A stretch of 64,000 nucleotides of DNA, taken from NCBI GenBank assembly GCA_963576475.1, contig OY754972.1, forward strand, positions 33,890,556 through 33,954,555. Reading direction: 5' to 3'. This DNA is from Molanna angustata. Lineage: Eukaryota; Arthropoda; Insecta; Trichoptera; Molannidae. Made by a program: the position numbers and the translations under genes. This document shows, piece by piece, positions 48,381-58,688 of the stretch (positions are counted from its first letter, which is position 1; the number at the start of each line of letters is the position of its first letter). The notes below the pieces were generated by a model. That model was not told where the DNA came from, did no database searches, and worked only from the letters and a program-made list of their open reading frames with translations.

Positions 48381-49020
48381 GAATGCACAGTCCTGGGTAC
48401 CTAAATACTAACTCCTTATCTCACTGGAGTATTTAGTATTCTTAAGTTAGCAATCGCGTTGCAGAGACATCCCTAACTAAATACTAAATACTACGCCAAA
48501 CTTAAGGTCGATGGCGTAGAATTTCACATTATTGTGTATGAAGAAAAGAGATGAAGACGTTTGACGTTTAAAATGTTTTTTTTTGCTATAACAACACAAA
48601 CATATGTAACTAACTTCACACTTCACACTGACAGCTCGATGTCACGAGTTTTTTGAAATTCTACCGAATTTTCGGCATCTCTTACGGATCGCTGTATACT
48701 CTGTTTGGTATTTGATTTGACATTACCAAATACATATTCAACGATAAAATCATCAACCACCGAAAAAATCTCATATTTTAGTATTAAAACACTCGTAAGG
48801 TTTCTCGCTATCAACCTTTCTTTTTGACAAATCGCAAATGTTAGTTTACGCCGATGCGCATGCGCTAAATATTTAGATATGTCTCTGCAATGCAATTCTC
48901 ATAGAAAAAAGTCGTAGCATCCTCCCGTTAGAAAGCTACGTGATCTCCTAACTTAAGTGAGCGACTGTGTAATGAAAACATGGTTAGTATTTAGAATTTA
49001 GGTACCTAGGACTCTGCATT
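48381..49020. mobile_element. MITE with TGGGTACCTAAATACTAA inverted ends
   Basis: Inverted ends GAATGCACAGTCCTGGGTAC...CTAAATACTAA (48,381-48,410) and TTAGAATTTAGGTACCTAGG...ACTCTGCATTC (48,989-49,019) bound a ~640 bp segment. Further inner inverted matches include TTGCAGAGACAT (48,460) with ATGTCTCTGCAA (48,879). On the minus strand a 90-codon frame at 48,623-48,895 (DDFIVEYVFGNVKSNTKQS) fills the middle. I do not recognise it; it may be the remnant of a transposon gene. The element class is undetermined. Confidence 0.6.
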
Positions 49021-49239
49021 CGGACCTATGTGTTTGTTAATCGTATGTTGTGTTGTGTTGGATGTAATGTAAACGAGTTTTAAAAATTAAATTGAGAGGT
49101 CTCTAAGTGGGTGTTTTTGACTACTCCATTCAATTATCTCACACAGGATAAAGGTTATAATTGTCGACTCATTAAGAAATTTAATAAATTCTCTTGGAAC
49201 AAATCGTTGGATTATCTAAAAGCAATACCACATTCGTAA

Positions 49240-50095
49240 CCTTTATAGGCCTGGAAAATCCTTTGGTCAGGTTGACTGGAAACATTTTTTTGATGTGCTT
49301 AATATGTTAGAATTGAGCTACAACGACAGACGATCGATATGGATTTTATATAAGAAATGAAATTGATGTTAAATTATACGGAGACAGCAGCGCTGAAGTA
49401 AATGTCGGTTAATGAGTGAGACAAGGATGTTTAATGTCACCGACATTGTTCAATATAATATACTATACAATAAGCTATTGATGAGTTGATGGAGGAAATG
49501 AGAGACTGGTCCGGTGTTAAGATCCAGGAACAAAAGATTGATAAGATTAGGTATGCTGGCGATATTGCATTGCTTGATTGCTTGACAAGACGGAACAGAA
49601 ATTGAATGAGACCTTGAGAAAGAAAATATAATATGAGAATAAATAAAGATGACAATGCGCATGGTTGCTGGAAGAGGAGAGTTGACTGCAAATATTGCTC
49701 TAGGTGGAACCTTAATAAAGTTACAAAATTAAAGCAAGTTAAAGAACTTGTATATCCTGGGCAGCAGAATGGTCGCTAAAACGCAGAAATAATAAGTAGA
49801 GTTCAACAGAGTTGCCTTCAACAAAAATCTATGATATTTGAATCTCTTATCTTTAATATCAATGTTAGGAAGAACTTGATTAAACTATCTTGTAGAGTGT
49901 GCTGCCGCTACAGGCGCATGACTAAGACCCTTTGGTCAAACCACATTCCAAACGACGTGGTACTGAGCAGAGTCGAAAAAACGAGAAAACTCCTGAAGAG
50001 GTTTGCCCAACAACGATCCAAATGGAGAGGCCTTCGGGCATCCGGGACTGCTTGTTACTATCGCCGAAGGAATGATAGAGGGCCACCATAGATAC
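49240..50095 (+). pseudogene. Decayed LINE reverse transcriptase (RTE/other LINE)
   Basis: A stop- and frameshift-ridden plus-strand reading carries RT landmarks in order: VDWKHFFDVLNMLELSYNDR, VRQGCLMSPTLFN, IDKIRYAGDIALLD (the YADD site has become YAGD), a region like the post-RT linker (QVKELVYPG), and a tail NDVVLSRVEKTRKLLKRFAQ. This order is typical of endonuclease-type LINE ORFs. The segment between the linker and the tail is shortened. It is clearly inactive: the catalytic motif has lost an Asp and the frame is broken many times. Confidence 0.75.
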
Positions 50096-50099
50096 TTTT

Positions 50100-51575
50100 A
50101 TATATTATGGACCAGGTGGCAGCTACCTAGAGATGAAGAGGCTGGCGGAAATTAGAGAAATACTTGGTGGAGAGATACTTGGTGTAAACTAATCCTAGGA
50201 ATGTGACCATGCAGAACATCTCAAACTTTTTGAACAATTATTTTCTTAAAGAAATAATTTAGTGACGACACCATTTCATACAATTTGTATGGCAAAATAC
50301 ACAATATCTACGGAGAATCTAATAGATACCTATTTAATATTCATACATACCTACATACTATCGAACCTTTTATATATTCGGGGTAAGAAAAAGCAAAAGA
50401 ACTCCACACTTTTGTATTTTTCTATCTACAATATAATAACTTAAAATATTAAATAATTTGAATTTGAGGTTTTTTCGTATGGTATACATACGTTCTTCAT
50501 CTATAGTTACATTCATACTAACTACATTGAGTAGGACATCAGAATAGGACATACTATATTATTCTCTGGTAGGTACTTGTGAATATGGGGATGCTTTCTT
50601 GAAATAATCAACGCCCTGTACAATAAAACAACTGTCTATTTACAATGCCTACCTATTTTCTATGGAACTGTTATCGGAGAGCTCGTCCTATCCACTCGCG
50701 AGCTATTTATTACGCTGCATACATCTCTCTCGTACACTGGTAAGTCCCTTTCATACACTTATATTATGACTGTTTACCCAGAAATGTAATCTTATTGATG
50801 CACTTTTATGTCATAATTTTCATCGTTTGGGGAAAGTGTCGATAAATATAAAATTTGTTTACAAGAAATAAAAGAGAACCAACTCATATAAATTACTTTA
50901 ATATTTGCTTTTCATTACTTATATATTTTTATAACATTTCTTGGTAGATATAAAAATATTTTTTTTAATATATTGTATACCCACCCACAGGCATTTGTAG
51001 GAATTTTGGTAAGTAAAATGTAATTCTATTTGAATTTTTTTTGTTGTTTCTTTAGTAACCCGTGCCAAAATTAAAATAAACGTAGTTATTTATTAATATA
51101 TATACCTTTTATCACACCATATTTATAATGACAACAATATGTAGATTATGCTGCCCAACTAGGAAATTCTGTTCTAGGCTAGCAGTTTACAATTTTTATT
51201 GACAAATATGCAATTACAAACCAGGCGATTGTTCCCGTTCCACACTAATTATGTACACAATCTCAACTTTCTGTACTCGCAATCATTACCTCAACAAACA
51301 TATGGGCTCACACAAAACAGATCAACCAGGTCCCAATGTCCGCCATAATACCTGTCATAAATACAATCTCTGATGCGATTTTTATTTCAGAGCCACAGAA
51401 AGGGATGAGTAAACTATGTTGGTGTAATTAATATGAATCACATATTAATTACAATATATAAATAAAATGAAAGATAATCTGTTTTCCCGCGACTGATAAA
51501 ATATTCTGTATAGGATGAAATATTTAATTTATTAGGTGCTGAATAATAATAAATGGAAAAGGCTCTACATTAAGC
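50100..51575. other. Intergenic DNA, nothing recognised
   Basis: AT-rich sequence without a recognisable gene. GAGAGCTCGTCCTATCCACT and nearby bases at 50,680-50,750 are less AT-rich but show no clear frame. Confidence 0.35.
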
Positions 51576-51580
51576 CTCCA

Positions 51581-51732
51581 TAGACAACGTGTCATTTAGC
51601 TCATGAAAAGAAACAAAAAAAGATAACTCAATGTATGGAAGTGACAGTTGTCAGTCACGTGATGGCTGTCATTTCCATACATTGAGTTATCTTTTCTCGT
51701 TTCTTTTCTTGAGCTAAATGACACGTTGTCTA
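51581..51732. mobile_element. Fold-back element, ~152 bp
   Basis: TAGACAACGTGTCATTTAGC at the left is mirrored by GCTAAATGACACGTTGTCTA at the right. The arms extend inward through AGATAACTCAATGTATGGAA and its complement, ~65 bp each, around a ~22 bp centre. The arms show only a few mismatches. It has no coding capacity. Confidence 0.88.
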
Positions 51733-51859
51733 GGGGGGCAGATCGGAAATATTATTTCAAGCTTCGTATCAAAAATACTTAAGCACTAAAACTGAATGTT
51801 GGTTGTGTAGGAACAGAAAATAGATACAATCCAATTGATTTTAAGATGACTTCGCCTGA

Positions 51860-52015
51860 CGAAGAAAATATAGAGCGCGGTCAGGAATGAGATGAAGTCG
51901 GGGCCGCCCAGAAAAGGGATGGCACGACCATGTGAACGATATTCTGAAAGACGGAAATTTTAGAAGCGTGAATAACAGACGAACATGAAACGATGCATGA
52001 ATGTTTACGAGGGGT
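51860..52015 (+). pseudogene. LINE ORF2 C-terminal fragment
   Basis: Plus-strand reading SRGRPEKGWHDHVNDILKDG followed by NFRSVNNRRT resembles the G-R-P-x-x-R-W-x-D-D/V tail found after the RT domain in several LINE clades. It is stop-interrupted on both sides. No RT domain is attached. Confidence 0.5.
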
Positions 52016-52429
52016 GCCTGGATATAAAAATGTTGCGTTCCGTTCTCTCAACCTTCCCCACGAGGGACATGGCGTGATGGTATATATATTAAAAGATATA
52101 TTTTGTAAAGAGATATCAAGATGTTTGTATATTGTACGCTCGTATTCATTGTTAATATCAAAAGCAGTTTTCCTGTTTAAGTTTCATTACGTAGGTAGGT
52201 ACAGTTTAAATATTTTATTAACGGCTTCTCTTACTGTTTTGTTATTAACAGGGTAGTGCAGCATAAAGTGTTTGGAATGAAAAGAATACATATGTTAAAG
52301 TGGGGACGGTGCGTAATAAAAAAAATATACAAACGATTTTTCATCTTCTGAAAATCAGAAGATGAAATATATGTATACATGCGTTTAAAGACAGGAATAA
52401 TGAACTTCGAAAATATTTTTAAACATTTC

Positions 52430-52715
52430 AAACATTGGATTTTTTCCATGTCGGGAGTCAAATGATATTTTTGTTGACAATAAAATCTCAATAGAGACGA
52501 AGTTGGGATATCATAAAAGAATCAGGAACTCAGGCACCCACAGGGCTTACGACCTGTCATCGGCTGGTTTACGTGATAGCTTTATGCACGTTGCGTTGGT
52601 GAACGTTGCGCAAGCGCATAAAGTGATCACGTTAACTGGACGATGACAGGTCGTAAGCCCTGTAGGTGCCTGAGTTCCTGGTTCTTCTATGATATCCCAA
52701 CTTCGTCTTGTCAAT
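52430..52715. mobile_element. MITE family Y, compact palindromic copy
   Basis: The outer block (ATTGGATTTTTTCCATGTCG, CAATAGAGACGAAGTTGGGA) matches 38.3-38.4 kb. Arms of ~100 bp, GGGCTTACGACCTGTCATCG on the left and CGATGACAGGTCGTAAGCCC on the right, fold back around GTTGCGTTGGTGAACGTTGC. This copy is more palindromic than the 38 kb one because its centre is short. Confidence 0.8.
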
Positions 52716-52774
52716 AAAAATAATGCACTTGTTGGATTTGTTGATATTTTGGATCAAAAGCTTTTTTTCATCCA

Positions 52775-53000
52775 TTCACGGCACAGTCTACAATGTGTGG
52801 TATCCAGCGACAGGTATGAGAGTGTGCATTATATTTTAAAATGAATCTATATCCATCCCTCAACGCCAGTCTAATCTCACAAGGCACGACTTACGTCTAG
52901 AATGGGTAGTAAACTTCACTGTTGAACTGTGTGGGTTTTATTTTGCATTTTGTCTTTTGATTACTCGACCTTTACGGTATACCTAAAAACGATAATGAAA
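52775..53000 (+). mobile_element. Rep-X dispersed element
   Basis: ACAATGTGTGGTATCCAGCG, ACAGGTATGAGAGTGTGCAT, CGCCAGTCTAATCTCACA, AGAATGGGTAGTAAACTTCA and TTGATTACTCGACCTTTACG follow in family order, ending near CCTAAAAACGATAATG. Confidence 0.75.
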
Positions 53001-53765
53001 ACCGAACTGGCTTTTAAGCCAAACCTTTGTTATCAGTACCTACCTAATAAAGGTTTTTCTATTTATGACTGTACTGTTTGGCTGTGTGCACAAAACTTTT
53101 GGCTACACAAAACCAGTTAATCACGATAGTTAATAAGTTTTTATCACGAAATTTTGTTACTGTTAACAAAAACAAATCAACGTAGAGAAGAATGGAATCA
53201 CTATTTAAATCCGGTACCCAACAGCTCCAATGTTTCCTCTGTAATGTACGGTATTCAATTAAAATTGATCCAAATTGTATGATTTATTATGAGGTATATC
53301 TATGTGAGTGAAATTGTCGAGAAATTCAGAGGAAACATGAAATTCTGTCAAGCAAATTATTAGTACCTATGTATACGGAAGTTGTTTATGCAGAAACGAT
53401 TTGTAAACATTAATTGTTTTGACATATGATGTGTTATTAACTTACTATATATCAAATAAACAATAACGTAATACAGGGTGTCTCTAAAATCAACATCATC
53501 AAGAAGAGAGGCGATATATCAGCTTTATAAACAAACTATCACAACAAGTTATTTTAACCTTATATAAACAATGTTTTTCAACTGAATTTATATAATCATT
53601 TCAAGTCAAGATCCACGAGATTTCGTATGGCCAAGTCTACATTTTTCGTGGTTTTTACTAAGCGGACATAGAGGCTTCGCAGCATATATCAAATATACGC
53701 AGAATTCGGAGAAGAACATTTGGGGTGTTGTTGTTAAAATAAGATGAATATTTATTTAGTTTATT
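53001..53765. other. Intergenic DNA with a lone mariner-like end
   Basis: At 53,473-53,492 ACAGGGTGTCTCTAAAATCA resembles a mariner terminal repeat but no partner end or transposase follows. The rest shows no gene. Confidence 0.35.
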
Positions 53766-53767
53766 TA

Positions 53768-53980
53768 GTTGCTTCTCGGGCAACTAACAGGTACTATGTC
53801 AAATATTAATTTAACACGCACCCAATAAGAACTTGCCACATTCTGGAGACTTACGATATTTATCGTCTCACAGATCCATACTGAAAACACAATTAAAAAC
53901 TGTGTCTCCACCGAGAATCGAACCCGGGACCTTTGGATCAGCAGTCAGACACCCAACCAACTGAGCCACGAAGGCCGACA
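53768..53980 (-). mobile_element. tRNA-derived SINE, family A
   Basis: This is a reversed copy with a well-kept head (on the minus strand CGTGGCTCAGTTGGTTGGGT and GGTTCGATTCTCGGTGGAGA around the boxes; the extra G in GTCCCGGGTTC is a small difference) and the full family A body. It is the best-preserved family A copy after the one at 23.7 kb. Confidence 0.85.
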
Positions 53981-54301
53981 TATGTGAATGTTGGTATTAC
54001 ACGTTTAATATTTCGTAACGAAGTCTTTAACAATAATAGCAGCTCGCGTGAGCAAGTTTCTTTATGAATTGCATGGGAATTGGTTGCAGGAAAAATTTTC
54101 ATCATTCATTGAGGATAAGAATAAATTTACTATGTATTCGAATTTGATCACATTTAAAAAAAAACATATTATTTACGTAGATGTATAATACCTACGATAT
54201 TATTATTTTTTGTGTTGAAAATTTTCGCGTTTAATGTCTACTTGGAGAGCTCATCCGATTTTGGTAAAAATAAGCTGTAGTGTATTCTAAGGTCTAGTAC
54301 A

Positions 54302-54420
54302 GGGGTCGGCAACCTTTAGAGTCGGAAGAGCCAAAAATTACAATTTACAACTTTTTTAAGGAGCCACATATTTTTTTCTTGCCAACGATACTCGCACTAA
54401 CAAAGTTTTTGATAAAAAAA
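54302..54420 (+). mobile_element. hAT-like element end
   Basis: CAGGGGTCGGCAACCTTTAG followed by AAGAGCCAAAAATTACAATT and GGAGCCACATATTTT matches the generic terminal sequence of hAT-superfamily MITEs (CAGGGGTCGGCAAAC-type). Only one end is visible. Confidence 0.55.
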
Positions 54421-54439
54421 ATAATCTATTGCACAAACA

Positions 54440-54746
54440 GGTGAAACGTAACCCTACAATTCATCTCTGAATACAGAAATTTGTGCCGCAGTCTACTAAA
54501 GACAGCTACACAGAAGTATTATAAGGAAGTAATTGACCAAAGCACAAATAAATCAATAAACACAACAAGAAACAGATAAAAAAAATTCGGAGGCCAGGTG
54601 TGATTGTAAATAATGGAGACGAAATTGTGGATACCTTAAATGAATATTTTACCAAAGTTGGTTGGGAGTTAGCAGAAGACTTAATGAAAAAAATAAAAAA
54701 AACGGGAAGATGATCTAGCTCTGCAGGTTACAGACATCGAACAAAT
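54440..54746 (+). pseudogene. LINE D part 1: pre-RT linker region
   Basis: A broken plus-strand reading (EYRNLCRSLLKTATQKYYKE, then VIVNNGDEIVDTLNEYFTKV and DDLALQVTDIEQI) is the linker between endonuclease and RT in an endonuclease-type LINE. It stops at 54,746. The coding sense resumes at 58,880 with SYYATGLDGISVKNLK. The two halves are the same element split by the minus-strand LINE. Confidence 0.75.
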
Positions 54747-54779
54747 AAATTGAAGTTTTAAATACTTACTTACTTAACG

Positions 54780-54863
54780 TGTCCGGGTAAACATTAGGCC
54801 TTTCCATTCCAATACGTTGCAACAGCAATTGCTGCGTCATTTGCCACAGCCAAGTCTTCTTCG
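54780..54863 (-). pseudogene. Last codons and 3' end of LINE B
   Basis: Minus-strand codons EEDLAVANDAAIAVATYWNG, then KA and a stop at about 54,794, complete the jockey-like ORF2 beyond the LINE E insertion. The final bases GTTTACCCGGACACGTTAAG resemble the 3' end of the 37.4 kb fragment. A (TAAG)n-like tail follows. Confidence 0.75.
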
Positions 54864-55200
54864 TTTTTTTTTTTTTTTTTTTTTTTAACATGTCTACGTA
54901 GGGGACGCCAGCTATTAGGATTTGGGTCCATTTTACTCTTCCGAAGAAGCGCACTACGTAGCGTTGGGAGGGGTTTGCAATCTAGAGAAGAGTTTATTAA
55001 TTCGGATTTTAAAAAGACCCGGGTTGTACGAAGATGGAAACACAGAATTCGGAAGATCGTTCCACAGTCGGGCTGCTGTGTTAATAAAGGAGTTCGAGAA
55101 GCGACTTGTTCGTATATGTTGAAGGTCCACTGTGAATGGATGCTGCGATTGAGTGAAGCGAGTGACTCTGTTGCGAGTGGGTGGAGGAGGGACCAAAGAT
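54864..55200 (-). mobile_element. LINE E: 5'-truncated fragment nested in LINE B
   Basis: A 337 bp minus-strand insertion ends in a 23-base A tract (T at 54,864-54,886 on the plus strand). It encodes only the extreme C-terminus of a different LINE: RTSRFSNSFINTAARLWNDL then PGLFKIRINKLFSRL and a stop. Imperfect flanking copies, GCAAGTTCTTC (55,201-55,211) and GCCAAGTCTTCTTCG (54,849-54,863), look like a decayed target-site duplication. It happens to be read in frame with the LINE B tail, giving a chimeric 175-codon open frame. Confidence 0.8.
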
Positions 55201-55429
55201 GCAAGTTCTTCCTGTTCCATGTTTCGGCAGACAAGAAGATGCTTATCATCTTGGACCTCCCTGCAATCGCAAGATACATCTTCCTGTCCTATTCCCCACC
55301 TGTACAGGTTCTTTTTGCACCTTGTGACACCTACACGGAGTTTATTCAATGTCTTCCATGTACGGTAGGATAGATAGTTTCCCGGTCCCAAAACCTCCGA
55401 CAGCTCGTTTTGTCTTCCACTACATTGAT
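55201..55429 (-). pseudogene. LINE B C-terminal Cys/His region
   Basis: Minus-strand reading RTWKTLNKLRVGVTRCKKNL, then YRWGI and CDCREVQDDKHLLVCRNME, is the conserved tail of jockey-like ORF2 with a C-x-C-x7-H-x4-C motif. The ORF is broken at about 55,205 by a foreign LINE fragment. The remaining codons (EEDLAVANDAAIAVATYWNG) lie beyond it at 54,794-54,863. The upstream edge joins the GC-rich segment. Confidence 0.85.
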
Positions 55430-56052
55430 CATCGAGGGAGATCGCGATCCACTTCCACGCCGGCGACGCTATAGAGCTCATTGGCCCTGTTCACCACCGG
55501 ACGCAGCCGCAACATCGGACAAACACAAAATATCCACCATCCATCGGGTTCAACCACTGCCCCCGAGAATCCAACCACACACGTCAGGGCCTCCGATTGG
55601 TCTCGAAATCGGCCGCTAAGAACACTCCGTTTCAAGGGGCTTGTACCCCGACCCCTCGGTCCTCGTGTTGGCGTCCGAAGGTTCCGCAGGCTAACACCGG
55701 GGGCATCCGACGCAATCATCACCTGTCAGATTTGACGTCTAGTTGTCAACACAGGATGTCTGACCCGACGTCTGCGCCGGCGGTGTGCCCGAACCACACA
55801 ACAACATTTGCCACAGTTGACGAGTAACTGCCGAGCGAGACTAGAGGCGTCCGTCCTGCTCTTCTCTAAGTATAGAATGACGAGGGCACAACAGCGTCGG
55901 CCGCCCACCCCCGCCTTTACTGCCTGGGCCCTTAGAGCCGCAACCTAGGCTTATATCCCGACGCATCGGTCCTCGTGTTGGCGTCCGAAGGTTCCGCGGG
56001 CTAACACCGGGGGCATCCGACGCAATCATCACCTGTCAGATATGACGTCTAG
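55430..56052. repeat. GC-rich segment with ~100 bp direct repeat (period 310)
   Basis: An abrupt ~600 bp GC-rich stretch interrupts LINE B between its RT and its C-terminal Cys/His motif. Positions 55,641-55,742 and 55,951-56,052 are direct repeats at an offset of 310 bp (shared GGTCCTCGTGTTGGCGTCCG, GCATCCGACGCAATCATCAC, ACCTGTCAGAT[T/A]TGACGTCTAG). Both repeats end in the same LINE-like codons (LDVxSDR on the minus strand) followed by a TGA. The rest (about 55,430-55,640 and 55,743-55,950) differs between the two halves. I do not recognise the source; it is not part of a typical jockey ORF2. Confidence 0.7.
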
Positions 56053-58090
56053 TTTTTCCAGCGTTCTTGTCTTGCCCTTTTCTGGCGGTACTTGAAGGGG
56101 GGATGTCGTGGTCAAAAAACTTTTCCTAGATTTTAATCTCGCCGTCGGAGGCATGTGACCATATAGAGGATGTCTTGAGTCCGTTACCTGCTTCTTTCTT
56201 TCTGAGTCTGCGGCTACCTTTCTTCTGACATTTGGAGGGGCAATACCTATTATCGGATATATCTCACTTACTCTGGTAGGCTGCAAGCAGCCAGATATTA
56301 TCCGTGCTGTTTCATTTAATGCCACATCTACATGTTTTGCATGTGGTGCAGAAAACCATACAGGTGCTGCATACTCAGCGGCAGAAAAACATAGTCCCAG
56401 AGCTAAAGTTCTTAGAGCGGATGGCCCAGCTCCCCAGGTCGAACCCGTTAATTTCCGTATTATGTTGTTTCTGCTGCATACTTTATTCTTGGTATTTATA
56501 CAGTGTTCCTTAAATGACAATGTACGGTCAAGTGTTACACCCAGGTATTTAGGAGCAAAACAATGTGCCAGCAGTTCATCCCTCCATGTGACGTGCAACC
56601 TTCTGGAAGCATCTCTGTTGCGCAGGTGGAAAGCGTATAATTGAGTTTTGGATGGATTCGGTTTAAGATAGTTCTCATCATAATACTTTGCTAGATGTTC
56701 GAGAGCAACGGTGAGCTTTTCTTCCACTTCTTCGAAGGTAGATCCTTGAGCGGTAATCGCTGTGTCATCGGCGTAAATGAACTGTCGCGTGTGAGGTGTC
56801 CTTGGCTGGTCATTAGTGTAATTGTTGTACAAAATTGGAGACAGCACGCTACCCTGCGGCAGGCCATTTCTCTGGTTTCTCCAGCGGCTGTTCTTGTTTT
56901 GTAAGGTAACAAAAAATCTTCGGTTGTATAGCATCAGATTGATAAAGGAAGTTAGCTTATGATCTTTTGTAAAATTTGAGATTTTTATCATTAGCGTTTT
57001 GTGGTTCACCGTGTCATAAGCAGCTGTTAGATCTATGAAGGCCGCACCAGTTACAATTTTAGACTCAAAACCATCCTCTATGTACTGCGTCAGGTTCAGT
57101 ATCTGTCCACAGCACGATTTTCCTGGTCTGAAGCCAGCCTGCTCTCTGATCAAATTTTCGTCTACAAATTGGGAGATTCTCTCGAGGATTATTCTTTCCA
57201 ATATTTTGTATAGGTGGCACAAAAGTGATAATATCGGTCTGTAGCTTTTTGGGTCAGTTGAATCCTTTCCCGGCTTCAGAATAGCTGCAACTTTGGCCTT
57301 AAGCCAGACTTTTGGAAGTTTCATTTTTTCAACACAAGAATTCATCAATTTTCACAGCCAATTAAGTGTCTTTGGGCCAAATTTCTTTATTTGCTCCACT
57401 CTCAAGTCATCAAAACCCGCCGCTCTGTTGTTTTTAAGAGTATCAATAGCTGTCCTAAGTTCAGTTATACTAAATGGTTCACATAGGAAGGTGTTTTCAT
57501 TGTCATGGAATAAACCTAACGGCTTTGGGTTATTTACTTTTATTCTTTTCATTTTGCCATTTGCAATGAGTTGATGTGCAACCTGGTTTGGAGTAACTGG
57601 TGAAGGGCCCTGAGGTGGTGCTGTGGGATCATTGCTTAGATTATTTAATACCTTCCAAGCTCGTCTACTATTTTGTTTCATATCCATATCCTCCATCATT
57701 TTACACCATTTCTCTCTTCTGCTTGTTGCGATTGTATCCATAAGCTGTTCACCCATCTGTAAGGTATCCTCTGAAAAAGGGTCAGTCTCATAGAGATACT
57801 TGTACTCAGACAGGAGTTCTTTACTATTTTCAGTAAGGCCTGGGATGTATTGCGTTCAGCATCCTCTTGGTATGTTTTTCATTGATATGTTTTGTACAAT
57901 CTTGATGAAATTATCATACTCTTCGGGAACTGGATGTATATTATCAACAAATTCGTCTATATCGTTTGCAAATTTAACCCAGTTTGCCTTTTTGAAGTTA
58001 AACTGTCTTTTGAATGGCACAGTAGCAGGTTTGATTACTGGTGCAATTGAAAATGATATTGGTCTATGTTGGGTTTTCGGAATAGGAATA
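56029..58090 (-). pseudogene. LINE B linker and reverse transcriptase
   Basis: One reading frame runs from about 58,090 to 56,029 with only two in-frame TGA stops (about 57,857 and 57,349-57,351). The linker reads PIPKTQHRPISFSIAPVIKP and KQNSRRAWKVLNNLSND. RT motifs in order: AAILKPGKDSTDPKSYRPIL, GFRPGKSCCGQIL, AAFIDLTAAYDTVNHKTL (catalytic Asp), GLPQGSVLSPILYN, FIYADDTAITAQ (catalytic YADD) and LGVTLDRTLSFKEH. The thumb-like region then shows SAAEYAAPVW and ARIISGCLQPT. The order and spacing fit jockey-group LINEs. The catalytic residues are all retained; only two point mutations to stop and the endonuclease-side break prevent translation of this part. The frame ends at the edge of the GC-rich segment. 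Confidence 0.93.
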
Positions 58091-58094
58091 GGAT

Positions 58095-58688
58095 TTCAAC
58101 TGTTATAAACTATTGTCAGGGTTATAGCTTTTCCTCCATCGTGCACTATTGAAAGAGGGTGGCAATTTAGGGTCATGGATTAAGCGGAGCTCATTATTTT
58201 CGGCCCATCCTTCGAGTGCGATGCCATTATTGTCAGTTTCCCTATATCCCCATGCAGTGTTATGGCAGTTAAAATCACCCATTATTATTTTTACCTTTGA
58301 TGTATTAAAGTTATCTGTAGGATTAAAATTAAAATCAACATTTGGTGGTTTATAGACGGATACAATAAGGCACTTAGAAAGTTCCACAGAGAGAATTTCA
58401 ATATTGTCTATGTCTGTCATTCCAACAGACACAGTATCCAGGTTTTCTTTTATGAGAATTGCACTTCCATATTTATTGTGTGGTCTCTCAACTATTAACC
58501 TCATGCCTTGTATCCTTGGTCTGTCATTCGTTGTTCCTCTATGTGTCTCCTGCATCAGGAGAACATCACAGTCTAATTCAGAAAGAAGCTCCTCCTTATC
58601 TACGCTGAGGCCCTCAATGTTTATCGAGGTTGTCTTGATATTGCGTCCAAGAGACTTGTCAAATGGTCCTGAAAAGGACCTTTTTTAA
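58095..58688 (-). pseudogene. LINE B apurinic-endonuclease-like domain
   Basis: This is the N-terminal endonuclease that nicks target DNA for priming. The frame opens after a TAA at about 58,690 and reads KTTSINIEGLSVDKEELL, then CDVLLMQETHRG (catalytic Glu of QET). It continues through LIVSVYKPPNVDF, IIMGDFNCHNTAWGYRETDN (GDFN motif) and FNSARWRKSYNPDN. A His-containing C-terminal motif is missing or shortened: a small deletion or frameshift near 58,085-58,100 separates it from the linker. The family normally has about 220-240 residues here; ~195 are seen. Confidence 0.85.

Noticed and set aside
55410..55827. Several overlapping open frames of 60-97 codons on both strands in the GC-rich segment
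   Set aside because: Stop codons are rare in GC-rich DNA, the frames overlap on both strands and part of the sequence is duplicated; no frame shows a recognisable protein.
56029..58688. Interpretation as a domesticated or bacterial-type (retron/group II) reverse transcriptase
   Set aside because: The endonuclease GDFN motif, RT motif order and Cys/His tail are those of eukaryotic jockey-like LINEs, and the frame is broken.
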